From Catellicoccus marimammalium (GTDB taxonomy: Bacteria > Bacillota > Bacilli > Lactobacillales > Catellicoccaceae), in assembly GCF_965139335.1 (NCBI RefSeq), contig NZ_CBCSEL010000001.1: a stretch of DNA of 64,000 bases. One strand, given 5' to 3'. The notes below the pieces were generated by a model. It searched no databases. It was not told where the DNA came from and saw nothing but the letters and a program-made list of their open reading frames with translations. The position numbers were made by a program, and so were the translations under genes. How positions within the stretch are numbered: the stretch's first letter is position 1; every line of letters starts with the position of its first letter. Positions 25,440 through 34,549 of this stretch are shown in pieces.

Positions 25440-26565
25440 CTTCTCCATTAATTCCTTTAACTAAAGCATCTTCTCGTTGCTGCTGCTTGTGAATTCGGTA
25501 AATCTGTAAAAATGACTTCACAATCACCTTAACAATCGCATAGAAAGGAACTCCTAAAATCATTCCTAATACCCCAGCGATATTTCCTGCAACAAGTAAA
25601 ATAATAATAATTGTTAAAGGATGTATATCTAAACTCTTTCCAATGACATTTGGATAAATAATATTTCCATCAATTTGTTGGACGATTAAAACCACTACAG
25701 CACATAAAACGGCTTTCCATGGAGAATGGAATACAGTAACAAACATTGCTGGTGCCAATCCCAAATAAGGCCCTAGGTAAGGAACCATGTTTGTTAGCCC
25801 GGCAATAACCGCTAATAAAAAGGCATAAGGAATACCAATTAATTCATAACCAACAAAGGTGCAAAGTGCTACAAACACACATTCCATCGCTTGTCCACTA
25901 ATATAAGAAGATAAAGTATCACTCATTTTATGTAATAAGTTAGCAATGTCATCACGAATACTTTTTGGCAAATGTTTACGAATTCCTGGAATCATTTTAT
26001 GACCATCTTTTAGCATGTAAAACAAAATAAAAGGCACAGTAATCATCATCATCACCATACTGGTCAATGAAGATAATAGATTTCCTAGTCCAGAACTAAT
26101 CGTCACTAATAATCCTTTGATCGTTTTAGCAATCGAAATATCAAATTTATGCAAATATTGATCAATGTTTAATTCTTTCATCCATGGCTCATGGCTAATT
26201 TTAGCAAAGAAATCTTGTAAATCTCCCATCACTGAAGGAATATTTTTTGATAAATCTACCAATTGAGCAATCAAGCTTGGGATAAAAGTAGATACAGAAA
26301 GACTAATAATGCCAATTAACAATAGAAAAACAATTGCAATTCCAATAATTCGCTTGATTTTAAAGCGCTCTAATAATGTTACTAATGGATTCGTAATATA
26401 ATATAAAAATCCAGCAAGCAACAAAGGAGCAAACAAGGTCGAACAAAATGCTGAAATTGGCTGGAAAAGAAATTTAATCTTTGTCGAAACAAAAATTAAA
26501 GATGCCAAAATCAATAATTCTAACGACCAAAATAAAAGATTCGATTTATTGAATTTTTCAAACAT
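25435..26565 (-). CDS. AI-2E family transporter (PerM/YtvI-type membrane protein)
   Basis: A 376-residue integral membrane protein with about eight helices and the AI-2E/UPF0118 pattern, including the C-terminal VPYLGPYLG and QQIDGNIIYPNVIGKSLDIH segments. Members have been proposed as autoinducer-2 exporters or, in some cases, sodium/proton antiporters. The substrate cannot be told from sequence. It has its own RBS (AAGGAGG) and terminator and is probably monocistronic. Confidence 0.88.
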   Translation of the reverse strand: MFEKFNKSNLLFWSLELLILASLIFVSTKIKFLFQPISAFCSTLFAPLLLAGFLYYITNPLVTLLERFKIKRIIGIAIVFLLLIGIISLSVSTFIPSLIAQLVDLSKNIPSVMGDLQDFFAKISHEPWMKELNIDQYLHKFDISIAKTIKGLLVTISSGLGNLLSSLTSMVMMMITVPFILFYMLKDGHKMIPGIRKHLPKSIRDDIANLLHKMSDTLSSYISGQAMECVFVALCTFVGYELIGIPYAFLLAVIAGLTNMVPYLGPYLGLAPAMFVTVFHSPWKAVLCAVVVLIVQQIDGNIIYPNVIGKSLDIHPLTIIIILLVAGNIAGVLGMILGVPFYAIVKVIVKSFLQIYRIHKQQQREDALVKGINGEE

Positions 26566-26594
26566 AGATGCCTCCTTTTCTTTTTTTCATTATA

Positions 26595-26626
26595 CAAAAA
26601 AAGGCTAGTAAAGACTAACCTTTTTT
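26595..26626 (-). terminator. Terminator after ntdP
   Basis: On the minus strand AAAAAAGGTTAGT pairs with ACTAGCCTTTTTT around CTTT, ending in a T-run. Confidence 0.88.
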
Positions 26627-26648
26627 CATAAAAATCACCCATCAAAAC

Positions 26649-27182
26649 TTATTTTCTCGACAGTTGCTTGTAACGATCATACCAAATATCTACATATTCT
26701 TGAGAGAAAGGTCCTTTATGATGATTAATCCAATCGACTAAAATTTTGACATTTTCTTTTAAAATATAGTCTATTTCCTTGGAATAATGCATTTGACGTC
26801 GATGAATTTCATACTCGTCTACATCAAGGAGGCGTTTTTCTCCATCTGGGAATACTTTGATATCTAAATCATAATCGATATATTTTAACGCCTCTGCATC
26901 TAAAACATATGGGGAAGCTAAATTACAGTAGTAAGATACTCCACGTTCGCGAATCATCGCGACAATGTTAAACCAATATTTTTTGTGAAAGTAGACAATG
27001 GCAGGTTCACGTGTAACCCAACGTCTACCGTTGGCTTCAGTTACTAATGTATGATCGTTTACACCAATAATGGAATTCTCACTTGTTTTTAAGACCATGG
27101 TGTCTCGCCAAGTGCGATGCAAGCTACCGTCATGTTTATAACTTTGGATGGTAATGATGTCACCTTCTTTTGGAACGTGCAT
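26649..27182 (-). CDS. ntdP: Nucleoside tri-/diphosphate phosphatase (DUF402)
   Basis: A 177-residue DUF402 protein of the YgaC/NtdP group. The YKHDGSLHRTW start region, the NIVAMIRERGVSYYCNLASP segment and the YIDYDLDIKVFPDGE segment with acidic metal-binding residues are characteristic. S. aureus Sa1684 and its relatives hydrolyse nucleoside tri- and diphosphates. It stands alone between mutY and the AI-2E-family gene, with its own terminator. Confidence 0.9.
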   Translation of the reverse strand: MHVPKEGDIITIQSYKHDGSLHRTWRDTMVLKTSENSIIGVNDHTLVTEANGRRWVTREPAIVYFHKKYWFNIVAMIRERGVSYYCNLASPYVLDAEALKYIDYDLDIKVFPDGEKRLLDVDEYEIHRRQMHYSKEIDYILKENVKILVDWINHHKGPFSQEYVDIWYDRYKQLSRK

Positions 27183-27250
27183 CCTTTACCCTTCTTTCTA
27201 ACAGAATATCGTTCATTCTTGATTATTATATCGAAAGTTCGTGCTTCTGT

Positions 27251-28324
27251 CTATTTTCCTTTTTCGCTTTTTTCAATACATTGATTCATCTTTTCTTGTA
27301 ATTTACAAAGTGCAAATGGAACTTGATTTAATTGATATCCACCAAAATCTGTGGATTCTTTTACTTTTTGAGTTAACACTAAAATATGCCATACTTTATG
27401 GGTAAAAATATGTTTCACTTCCCCTGCATAGTGCCACTCTTCTTGATTTGTCGCCAAAGAAGAAAGATAAGGAGTAGATGGCTCCAATAAAGAAACTTGT
27501 CCTTTTTCACTATAGTAACGCTCAAAAGACATAAACTTTTCTTTAGAAACTTCTTCTAATGGAAAAAGGCGCATATTTTGTAACAATCCTTTTTCTTTTG
27601 GCGGTAAGAAGTAATACTCTCCGTTTTCATTATGGTATGCCATAGCCACAAAATACTCTTCTTTTTTCTCTATCTTTTTCCCTTTTTCTGGAAAATCAAG
27701 TACGGTATTTTGTTGGAAAGAAAGACATTGTTCTTGTAAAGGACAATCCAAACAACGTGGTGATTTTGGAGTACAAATCTCACTTCCAAGATCCATCAAT
27801 GCTTGATTAAAGTCTCCAGGTCGAGTATGAGAAATCGTTTGTTCTACGACTTTACGAACTTCATTGACTGTACGTGCCTTTTTGATATCTCCTTTGATTT
27901 GATATAAGCGAGTATATACCCGTAATACATTCCCATCTACTGCTGGAACTGCTTCTTGAAAAGCAATGGACGCAATCGCTCCTGCGGTATAAGGTCCAAT
28001 TCCTTTTAAAGTAAGTAATTCAGTATAAGAAGAAGGAAAATACCCTAATTCTTGAATTTGTTGGGCTGCGACTTTTAAGTTTCTTGCTCTTGAATAGTAT
28101 CCCAACCCAGCCCAAAGTTGATGTAACTTTTCTTCAGAAACTTCTGCTAACGCTTGAATCGTCGGTAATTCTTCAATAAATCGTTGATAATAAGGTAAAA
28201 CGGTCACAACTCGAGTTTGTTGTAACATAATTTCTGATACCATAACATGATAAGGTGTAGGATCACTTCGCCACGGCAATTCTCTTTTATGCCCATCATA
28301 CCATTGTAATAACTGTTCTTTCAT
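27251..28324 (-). CDS. mutY: A/G-specific adenine DNA glycosylase
   Basis: A 357-residue MutY. The helix-hairpin-helix is LLTLKGIGPYTAGAIASIAF, with the catalytic Asp in VPAVDGNVLRV. The [4Fe-4S] ligands follow C-x6-C-x2-C-x5-C (CTPKSPRCLDCPLQEQC). The C-terminal 130 residues form the NUDIX-like 8-oxoG recognition domain. It removes adenine mispaired with 8-oxoguanine. It overlaps the end of recX by 4 bases. Confidence 0.97.
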   Translation of the reverse strand: MKEQLLQWYDGHKRELPWRSDPTPYHVMVSEIMLQQTRVVTVLPYYQRFIEELPTIQALAEVSEEKLHQLWAGLGYYSRARNLKVAAQQIQELGYFPSSYTELLTLKGIGPYTAGAIASIAFQEAVPAVDGNVLRVYTRLYQIKGDIKKARTVNEVRKVVEQTISHTRPGDFNQALMDLGSEICTPKSPRCLDCPLQEQCLSFQQNTVLDFPEKGKKIEKKEEYFVAMAYHNENGEYYFLPPKEKGLLQNMRLFPLEEVSKEKFMSFERYYSEKGQVSLLEPSTPYLSSLATNQEEWHYAGEVKHIFTHKVWHILVLTQKVKESTDFGGYQLNQVPFALCKLQEKMNQCIEKSEKGK

Positions 28325-29121
28325 CCTTGCTCCTCTTCTTTTTCTTGTAAATACTGTTGAATATCATCACTGGCATATCCTTTACGATATAGCATCATTT
28401 TTAATTTTTCTTTTCTTGTGTATTCATCATATTTTTGATACTTTTTCCAATATCGATCTGCAACCGGACGCATTTTTTCTAATTCTGATTCTAAAGAAAA
28501 TTCCAATTCGCTACATACTTCTTGAATAATGTCACTTTGAAATCCATCTTGATATAATTTTTGCCGAATTTTTTCTTTTTGTTCTCGAATACTTTTTTTC
28601 TGATAGCGCAATTGTAATTTTTCGGCTTGTTTTTTAGCATTCTCGTATTCTTTTTCTCTTGGATATTCTTTTTGGCTTAAAAAAATATCATTTTCAGAAA
28701 TCCCTTTTTCTTTTAACTGATACGCAATCGCTCGTGGTCCTTTTTTACCCTCTCTTCGTTTGGTACGCATATAACATTGTGCATATTCTAAATCGTTTAA
28801 CCAACCATAATCGATGAGTTGACGAATCACTTTTGCTCGCACACGCTCCTTATGATTTTTTTCCTTTAAATACTGATCGACTTCTTGAATCGTCCGCATT
28901 TGATAAGAAATCCAACGTAAGGCTTGTTCATACGCTTGGTCAGAACTCATATTTTTTTTCATTTCAATAAAGTCTTCTTGCGTGAATTCCTTATCTTTTA
29001 ATAAGCGGTATTGCACTAAAAAATCTTCTGAAACAATCATTGGCTCATGATTTTGCCAATAGATGCGATAATTTTTCTTTAATTTCTCCACTTTTTGGAC
29101 TTTTTCATAGATTTCTGCCAT
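28321..29121 (-). CDS. recX: Regulatory protein RecX
   Basis: A 266-residue RecX, the long form common in Firmicutes, made of repeated three-helix units (WISYQMRTIQEVDQYL, then VIRQLIDYGWLNDLEYA, then RAIAYQLKEKGI). RecX modulates RecA filament activity. The frame is open to 29175, but ATG 29121 has AAAGGAG 7 nt upstream, so it is preferred. Co-transcribed with mutY through a 4-base overlap, and divergent from the rRNA methylase gene. Confidence 0.9.
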   Translation of the reverse strand: MAEIYEKVQKVEKLKKNYRIYWQNHEPMIVSEDFLVQYRLLKDKEFTQEDFIEMKKNMSSDQAYEQALRWISYQMRTIQEVDQYLKEKNHKERVRAKVIRQLIDYGWLNDLEYAQCYMRTKRREGKKGPRAIAYQLKEKGISENDIFLSQKEYPREKEYENAKKQAEKLQLRYQKKSIREQKEKIRQKLYQDGFQSDIIQEVCSELEFSLESELEKMRPVADRYWKKYQKYDEYTRKEKLKMMLYRKGYASDDIQQYLQEKEEEQG

Positions 29122-29137
29122 CTCTTTTCTCCTTTCA

Positions 29138-29146
29138 TGGTATAGT
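29138..29146 (+). promoter_or_regulatory. Extended -10 promoter of the rRNA methylase gene
   Basis: TG-G-TATAGT forms an extended -10 about 30 bases before the start codon. No good -35 is seen. Confidence 0.5.
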
Positions 29147-29176
29147 AAAGGCAAATAACTGTAGAAAGGATCCACT

Positions 29177-30544
29177 ATGAATAATCAATCTCTATTAAAC
29201 CAAACTTTGCGTTTAAAAGTAAAGCGCCTAGGAATTAACGGAGAAGGAATTGCTTATTATAAAAAAACTTTAGTCTTCATCCCTTACGCCTTACCAAAAG
29301 AAACGGTACTTGCTCGTGTGACAAAGGTCAAGCAAAATTACGTTGAAGCTACCCTTGTAAAATTTGAAACTATCAGTAAAGAACGAGTGAAACCTCGTTG
29401 TCCTCATTATGCAAAATGTGGTGGATGTCAATTACAGCATCTATCTTATGAGGGACAACTTGCTTTTAAAGCAGATGTCATTTTACAAGCTTTAGAACGC
29501 TATTATCCTAAAGGAGCGAAAAATATTTCTATCCGTCCAACCATTGGCATGGATGAACCTTACTTTTATCGTAACAAATTACAATTCCAATTGCGTTATC
29601 AAAAGGAAAGAAAAATGGGCTTATTCCAAGAAGGATCTCATACGCTCGTTCCAATCGATGACTGTTGTGTCCAAGATCCATTAACACAAGAAATCGCCAA
29701 CAGTGTATTTCAAATTTTAAATCGCTTTGAAGCTTCTTTTTACGATGAAAAAACACATCGCGGCTTGTTTAAAACTTTAATGGTTCGTGTCAGTAAATAT
29801 ACAAGAGAAGCACAAGTTGTTTTAATTACTACGAAAAAAAATGTGCCGCAACTAGAACGCATCGTCCAAGCGATTGCTAAAAGTAATGAAGCAATTATTT
29901 CTATTATGCAAAATGTTCAACCTGATAAAACTTCTTTAATTATGGGAGAAGAAACCATTCATTTATGGGGTAAAGAAACGATTCGCGAATATTTAGAAGA
30001 ACAACACTTTGATTTATCTGCTCGCTCTTTCTTCCAATTAAACACAGTACAAACAGAACGTTTATATGAAGAAGTTCGTAAAGCGTTACAAGTTCAACCC
30101 AACGATACCATTATCGACGCTTATTGTGGAGTGGGAACGATTGGATTATCTGTTGCCCCTTATGTAAAAGCAGTATATGGGATGGATATTATTCCTAGTG
30201 CGATTGAAAATGCTAAGAAAAATGCCCAACAATTAGAAAATAATAATACACACTACGAAGCTGGAAAAGCTGAAGTTATTATTCAACAATGGGTGAAAGA
30301 AGGTCTTCCTGTCGATGGAATGATTGTCGATCCACCACGCACAGGATTGGATGATACGCTATTAGATACTTTACAAGCTTATCCGATTCCAAAATTAGTC
30401 TATGTAAGCTGTAACCCTTCTACTTTAGCTAAAGATTTAAATCGTTTATCTTCTCTTTATGAAGTACAATATATCCAATCGGTAGATATGTTCCCACAAA
30501 CAGCTAGAGCAGAAGCGGTTGTTTCTCTAACTCGAAAAAATTAA
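29177..30544 (+). CDS. rlmD: 23S rRNA (uracil-5-)-methyltransferase, RlmCD/RumA family
   Basis: A 455-residue methylase. A TRAM domain occupies the first 60 residues. Iron-sulfur ligands appear in CPHYAKCGGCQ. The SAM site is DAYCGVGTIGLSVA, followed by DPPRTGLDD and the catalytic Cys in YVSCNPSTLAKDL. In Gram-positives one enzyme (RlmCD) can methylate both U747 and U1939, and some genomes hold two paralogues, so the exact target is open. AAAGGAT precedes the ATG. Confidence 0.92.
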   Translation: MNNQSLLNQTLRLKVKRLGINGEGIAYYKKTLVFIPYALPKETVLARVTKVKQNYVEATLVKFETISKERVKPRCPHYAKCGGCQLQHLSYEGQLAFKADVILQALERYYPKGAKNISIRPTIGMDEPYFYRNKLQFQLRYQKERKMGLFQEGSHTLVPIDDCCVQDPLTQEIANSVFQILNRFEASFYDEKTHRGLFKTLMVRVSKYTREAQVVLITTKKNVPQLERIVQAIAKSNEAIISIMQNVQPDKTSLIMGEETIHLWGKETIREYLEEQHFDLSARSFFQLNTVQTERLYEEVRKALQVQPNDTIIDAYCGVGTIGLSVAPYVKAVYGMDIIPSAIENAKKNAQQLENNNTHYEAGKAEVIIQQWVKEGLPVDGMIVDPPRTGLDDTLLDTLQAYPIPKLVYVSCNPSTLAKDLNRLSSLYEVQYIQSVDMFPQTARAEAVVSLTRKN

Positions 30545-30561
30545 TAAGAAAAGATTAAAAG

Positions 30562-30604
30562 AAAGAATAAAGAGATAGGATAATTATCTCTTTATTCTTT
30601 TTTC
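30562..30604 (+). terminator. Terminator after the rRNA methylase gene
   Basis: AAAGAATAAAGAGATA pairs perfectly with TATCTCTTTATTCTTT around GGATAAT, then TTT. Confidence 0.9.
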
Positions 30605-30657
30605 ATGTTATATTGAACTTGTTTCAAGAAACCTAGTACATAAAGGAGAAAAGAAAA

Positions 30658-31332
30658 ATGAAAAAGAAATGGTTAGGAATTGGCATGGTCGGCTTATTGA
30701 GTGTTGCTTTAGTCGGTTGTGGAGATAAAAAAGAAGAGGAACACAAAGAATCTTCTTCTAGCAGCGTAGAGCAAACAACAAAATCGACAAAAGAAGAAAC
30801 AAAAGATAGCAAAGCTCAATCTGGAAATCAAACCACAAAAGCTGATGCAGCAAAATACGTTGCGACTCCAGAACAATTAAATAAAGCCTTCCAAAAGAAA
30901 AACAAAGGATACCAATTGACTGAAGTCAAATTTGAAACAGAAAATCAAACTCCTGTTTATAAAATGGAAGGAATTAACTCTTCTGCTAAGAAAGAAGTAA
31001 CTTGGGTAATTAACGCCGATAAAATGAACAAAGAACTTCAACGTACAGAAGAAAATGAACAAGAAAATAAAGACCACGAAGTATTACCATTAAAAGAAAT
31101 CAAAACTTCACCAAAACAAGCCATTGAAATTGCGAAAAAGAACGCAGATACTGATATGAAGGCAACAGAGTGGACTTTAAAAGTTGATGATAATACTCCT
31201 GTATATAGTGTAACTTTCCAAAAAGATCGTAAAAATGAACAAAACGAAAAAGAAATTACCTTAACGGCAAAAGATGGTAAAGTCGTAGATTCTGAATCTG
31301 ATTTTGAAGCAGAATCTAGTTATGATGACTAA
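30658..31332 (+). CDS. Lipoprotein with PepSY-like domain
   Basis: A 224-residue predicted lipoprotein. The signal peptide ends in the lipobox LVGC (Cys20-21 region), followed by a Glu/Lys/Ser-rich linker. Two PepSY-like units seem present. The clearer one begins SPKQAIEIAKKNADTD and continues through a beta-strand pair ending PVYSVTF. PepSY lipoproteins are often thought to modulate extracellular peptidases, but no substrate is known here. An extended -10 TG-T-TATATT lies near 30607. AAGGAG precedes the ATG. It converges on another lipoprotein gene. Confidence 0.8.
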   Translation: MKKKWLGIGMVGLLSVALVGCGDKKEEEHKESSSSSVEQTTKSTKEETKDSKAQSGNQTTKADAAKYVATPEQLNKAFQKKNKGYQLTEVKFETENQTPVYKMEGINSSAKKEVTWVINADKMNKELQRTEENEQENKDHEVLPLKEIKTSPKQAIEIAKKNADTDMKATEWTLKVDDNTPVYSVTFQKDRKNEQNEKEITLTAKDGKVVDSESDFEAESSYDD

Positions 31333-31335
31333 AAA

Positions 31336-31369
31336 TAAAAAAAGACCTCTAATCTGAGGTCTTTTTTTA
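31336..31369. terminator. Bidirectional terminator between the two lipoprotein genes
   Basis: AAAAAAAGACCTC (31337-31349) pairs perfectly with GAGGTCTTTTTTT (31356-31368). Confidence 0.93.
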
Positions 31370-31376
31370 TTGCAAA

Positions 31377-32270
31377 CTAACCGACTAAATTAGCAAAACG
31401 ACTGCTTAAATTTTGATTTTTCGTTGGTGTAAAGTAAGAATCTACAGTATTAGATTCAATATAATCTGAATTTTGTGAAACAAGAACTACTCCTTGTCCA
31501 TTATGGATCGCAAATAAGTAAGTAGTATCATCCCCATTATTTGTCATTCCATCATAAGCACCTACAATATGATAGCTGCTTCCTGCTTCTTGATTACCTA
31601 ACGTTACCGTAACAGGTTGTCCACTCACATATAAGGTTGCAGAACCATTTTGGAAATCAGAAACAGAGCATCCCATATTACCTACATATTCAGAAAATCC
31701 AACTTTTGAATAATCTTGTCCCATTGAAGCACTCCATTGCGTCATTAAATTCCCTAATTCCGCTTGTTTTGTGCCATTCCATTTTGAATTAGAAACATTG
31801 GCGGCTTTTGTGGCTGCTTGTTCTCTTTTTTGTACTTTTTTCTCTTTTGATTTTTGTTGTTTCTCTGCTAATTCATCTTTAGCTTTCGTTTCTAGATCTT
31901 TAGCTTTACTATCCATTAATTCTAAACCAGATTCTACTTTGCATACTTTTTTAGCATTATCTAATGCTACATCGTAACGACCTTCACGATAAGCTTCTTT
32001 GGCTTTCATATACAAATCTACTTGCTCTTTGGCTGCTTTTAAATCTTTATTATCTGGATCTTTTTTCAAGGCCTCATCTAATTTTTCTTTGGCTTGATTA
32101 TAAGAATCTTCTTCTAAATCATTTTTGATTTCTACTAAAGAATTTACCGTTTGTTCTTGTGCTGATTCTGAACTAGAAGAAGAACTAGAAGAAGAAGACT
32201 GCCCACAACCAGATAAAAGGAAAACGCTAGCTAATCCTAAAGTAGCGACAATATATTGCATTTTTTTCAT
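31377..32270 (-). CDS. Lipoprotein with TPR-like helical region and DUF4767 C-terminus
   Basis: A 297-residue predicted lipoprotein with lipobox LSGC (Cys about residue 22), then a run of ten Ser. Residues about 40-150 are helical and TPR-like (YNQAKEKLDEALKKDPDN), followed by a highly charged coiled stretch. The C-terminal 130 residues begin WNGTKQAELGNLMTQW and match my memory of DUF4767, found in enterococcal and lactobacillar lipoproteins of unknown function. It is monocistronic, with an extended -10 like TG-C-TATCCT upstream. Confidence 0.78.
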   Translation of the reverse strand: MKKMQYIVATLGLASVFLLSGCGQSSSSSSSSSSESAQEQTVNSLVEIKNDLEEDSYNQAKEKLDEALKKDPDNKDLKAAKEQVDLYMKAKEAYREGRYDVALDNAKKVCKVESGLELMDSKAKDLETKAKDELAEKQQKSKEKKVQKREQAATKAANVSNSKWNGTKQAELGNLMTQWSASMGQDYSKVGFSEYVGNMGCSVSDFQNGSATLYVSGQPVTVTLGNQEAGSSYHIVGAYDGMTNNGDDTTYLFAIHNGQGVVLVSQNSDYIESNTVDSYFTPTKNQNLSSRFANLVG

Positions 32271-32379
32271 ACGATATTTCTCCTATTTTCATTCTTTTGC
32301 CTTTTTAGGATAGCATAGTTTTCTTCCTTTATATACCTTTCTGTTTATTTTTCTTAATTTTTCTCGATTTTTTCTAATA

Positions 32380-32419
32380 AAAAAAAGAAATTGTACATCT
32401 TTCTGTACAATTTCTTTTT
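32380..32419 (-). terminator. Terminator after the LCP operon
   Basis: AAAAAGAAATTGTACA pairs perfectly with TGTACAATTTCTTTTT around TCTTTC, giving a strong hairpin with T-rich flanks. Confidence 0.9.
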
Positions 32420-32428
32420 CAGTAAAGG

Positions 32429-32803
32429 CTAATGACTTACCAATTGATTTTTGGCCTTTGTTAATTTATCCATTGCCTCTGTCAATTCATGTTCTGTTGG
32501 TTTTGGCATTTCATAAACCGAAAGTGCATACGCATAGGCTTGATAAAAATTCATCCAACTTTCTTTTGTATACTCATCGCTACGATAACTTTGTAAAGTA
32601 GCTAATTCATCATATAGTCGATGTAGTAGACCATTAATTCTTTCTGTAGAAGTTTCTTTCTTATCTTCCGCGGTTTCTACTTTGTCTGTAGAGACTGTGG
32701 ATGATACGGTAACATCTTCTCCTTTTGAAGATTCATCTTTATTTTCTTGCATGCGCATTGCATTTAAAAAAGCTTGTTTTTGTGCATCATCCATTTTGTT
32801 CAT
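32429..32803 (-). CDS. Hypothetical protein with FIVAR-like C-terminus
   Basis: A 124-residue soluble protein without a signal peptide. The first half is acidic, Ser/Thr-rich and probably disordered. The last 45 residues, beginning YTKESWMNFYQAYAYAL and ending with an A-x6-L-x2-A-x3-L pattern, resemble the FIVAR-type helical module usually found in secreted surface proteins. GGAGG precedes the ATG, and the gene overlaps the 3' end of the LCP gene by 17 bases. Function unknown. The missing export signal is odd for a FIVAR-like module. Confidence 0.65.
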   Translation of the reverse strand: MNKMDDAQKQAFLNAMRMQENKDESSKGEDVTVSSTVSTDKVETAEDKKETSTERINGLLHRLYDELATLQSYRSDEYTKESWMNFYQAYAYALSVYEMPKPTEHELTEAMDKLTKAKNQLVSH

Positions 32804-33902
32804 TGCCCATTCCTCCTTCTTGCGTATTCATTCCTAGAACAGATTGTAAGGCTTGTTTTACTCGTGGTAAATCACCACTAATATCTTCATAAGAAATACC
32901 ATCTAACATGAAGTTATTTCCATGTAAATAATCAGTTTCCATATGATCAAAACTACTACGATAAGTGGTAGCCATTTTTATCATCACTGACATTGGCATA
33001 TCGGTTTTCATGTTGTGTTCTACCGTATCTAAAATAGATTTATAATGCAATAAAGAGCTAGCAGAACCTAATTTTTTAATAATCGCTGTCACTAATGCAC
33101 GTTGGCGTTTTTGACGTCCATAATCTCCATCTGGATCTTCTTTACGCATACGAGTGAAGGCTAACGCTTCTGCTCCCGTTTCAATTTTATTTGGTCCTTT
33201 TTGGAAAGTATAACCATCAAAAGTAAAGGCTAAATTACTATCTACCGTTACTCCTCCTACTGCATTTACTAAGTCTTCCAATCCTTTCATATTAATAGTG
33301 ACATAATATTCAATGGGAATTCCTAATAGCTGCTCTACGGTAGCAACAGAATTTGTGGCTCCTCCATAACGATACGCGCTATTTAATTTAGCCTTTCCAC
33401 CACCGTTCGTAATATCTACATAAGAATCACGTTCCAAACTCATCATCAACGATTTATTCTCTTTTGGATTCATAGCTAATACCATCATTGTATCGGTTAA
33501 TCCACCATTATTACTACGATTTAATGCACCATCGTCCGTACCTAGTAATAAAATTGCGATTGGTTCTCTTTTCTTCACTTTTTCATTCGCTACTTTTAGA
33601 GACGTTTCATCATTTGGATTTTTTTGATCTTGAATTCCATTCATCATTCTTGTTGTATCCCATAAAAATTTACCTAAGAGAACTAACAGTAGTACAACAA
33701 TGATCCAAAGCCAATATTTCTTCTTTTTTTTCTTTTTCTTTGGTCCTACTTCTTGGGTAGTAGAAGCAGTAGTTGATGAAATTTTTGTTTCTTCTCTACT
33801 TTCTTCTTGTTCTTCTACTCTAGAAGTCTTTTGTTTCTTTTCTGGTACACGCAAAATCTCTTTTTTACTCTTTTTCTTATGACGATCCATTCTTGAAGTC
33901 AT
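32787..33902 (-). CDS. LytR-CpsA-Psr (LCP) family glycopolymer transferase
   Basis: A 371-residue membrane-anchored protein. A basic, Ser/Thr/Glu-rich cytoplasmic tail of about 65 residues precedes one membrane helix (WLWIIVVLLLVLLGKFLW). The LCP domain follows: ILLLGTDDG, MMSLERDSYVDI, the central INMKGLEDLVNAVGGV and FTRMRKEDPDGDYGRQKRQ, which carries the conserved Asp/Arg residues that bind the polyprenyl pyrophosphate head group. LCP enzymes attach teichoic acid or capsule to peptidoglycan. It lies in an operon between two unknown genes. Confidence 0.93.
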   Translation of the reverse strand: MTSRMDRHKKKSKKEILRVPEKKQKTSRVEEQEESREETKISSTTASTTQEVGPKKKKKKKKYWLWIIVVLLLVLLGKFLWDTTRMMNGIQDQKNPNDETSLKVANEKVKKREPIAILLLGTDDGALNRSNNGGLTDTMMVLAMNPKENKSLMMSLERDSYVDITNGGGKAKLNSAYRYGGATNSVATVEQLLGIPIEYYVTINMKGLEDLVNAVGGVTVDSNLAFTFDGYTFQKGPNKIETGAEALAFTRMRKEDPDGDYGRQKRQRALVTAIIKKLGSASSLLHYKSILDTVEHNMKTDMPMSVMIKMATTYRSSFDHMETDYLHGNNFMLDGISYEDISGDLPRVKQALQSVLGMNTQEGGMGNEQNG

Positions 33903-33918
33903 AATCTACTCTCCATTA

Positions 33919-34422
33919 CTAAAAATAATATTTCTCAATATATGCTCGATCAATAAATAATGCTTTTGGTACATTTTCACATAATAAGTAAACTGCAGAA
34001 TGACGATCTGCTAGTCGTTTAATAATATCAATACATACATTGTATGATTCTTTAAGTGATTGTACCATATGTTCTAACTGAGAGAGTACCTCTAACCAAG
34101 GATTTTTCTTATCCTTAAAATCTTCTTTACTTTCTTCTAACAAAGTTAAATATAATTGCTCAATATATTCAATTCGACGATATAAATTTGTACAATAAAT
34201 AAAGTTAATTAAATTTCCTTTCTTTTCTACTTTTGGAAAAGCTTTTTGGTCATCGTAAATATATTTTGCTTCTTGCTCTAATGTACTTTTAAACCCATGA
34301 AATTGTGTGCTAATACGTAAACAAACTTCTTCCGCTTCCTTACAGCGAAGTTCTAATTTTTGTAAACGATCAAAAATATCATTCGTTTGTTCAATTTCAC
34401 TTACTTCATCCCAAATTCCCAT
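33919..34422 (-). CDS. Hypothetical protein upstream of LCP gene (167 aa)
   Basis: A soluble, mostly helical protein with heptad-like stretches (IFDRLQKLELRCKEAEE) and several Cys. ATG 34422 is chosen because GAGGTG precedes it by about 6-8 nt. The earlier in-frame GTG at 34431 overlaps this RBS. I recognise no family. It is 16 bases upstream of the LCP gene, so a role in wall-polymer attachment or its control is possible but only positional. Confidence 0.6.
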   Translation of the reverse strand: MGIWDEVSEIEQTNDIFDRLQKLELRCKEAEEVCLRISTQFHGFKSTLEQEAKYIYDDQKAFPKVEKKGNLINFIYCTNLYRRIEYIEQLYLTLLEESKEDFKDKKNPWLEVLSQLEHMVQSLKESYNVCIDIIKRLADRHSAVYLLCENVPKALFIDRAYIEKYYF

Positions 34423-34509
34423 GATTCTCACCTCGAATATATCTCTCTTACTATTAAATGTATCATAATTTTTACACTATCCCTAATAAAAATAACCGCT
34501 TTCTTAAAA

Positions 34510-34518
34510 AATATGATA
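34510..34518 (+). promoter_or_regulatory. Extended -10 promoter of the GtrA-family gene
   Basis: TG-A-TATGAT lies about 32 bases before the start codon. The same TGATATGATGA core recurs before murT near 49997. Confidence 0.45.
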
Positions 34519-34549
34519 TGATGACAAAGAACGAATAAGGAGGGATAAA

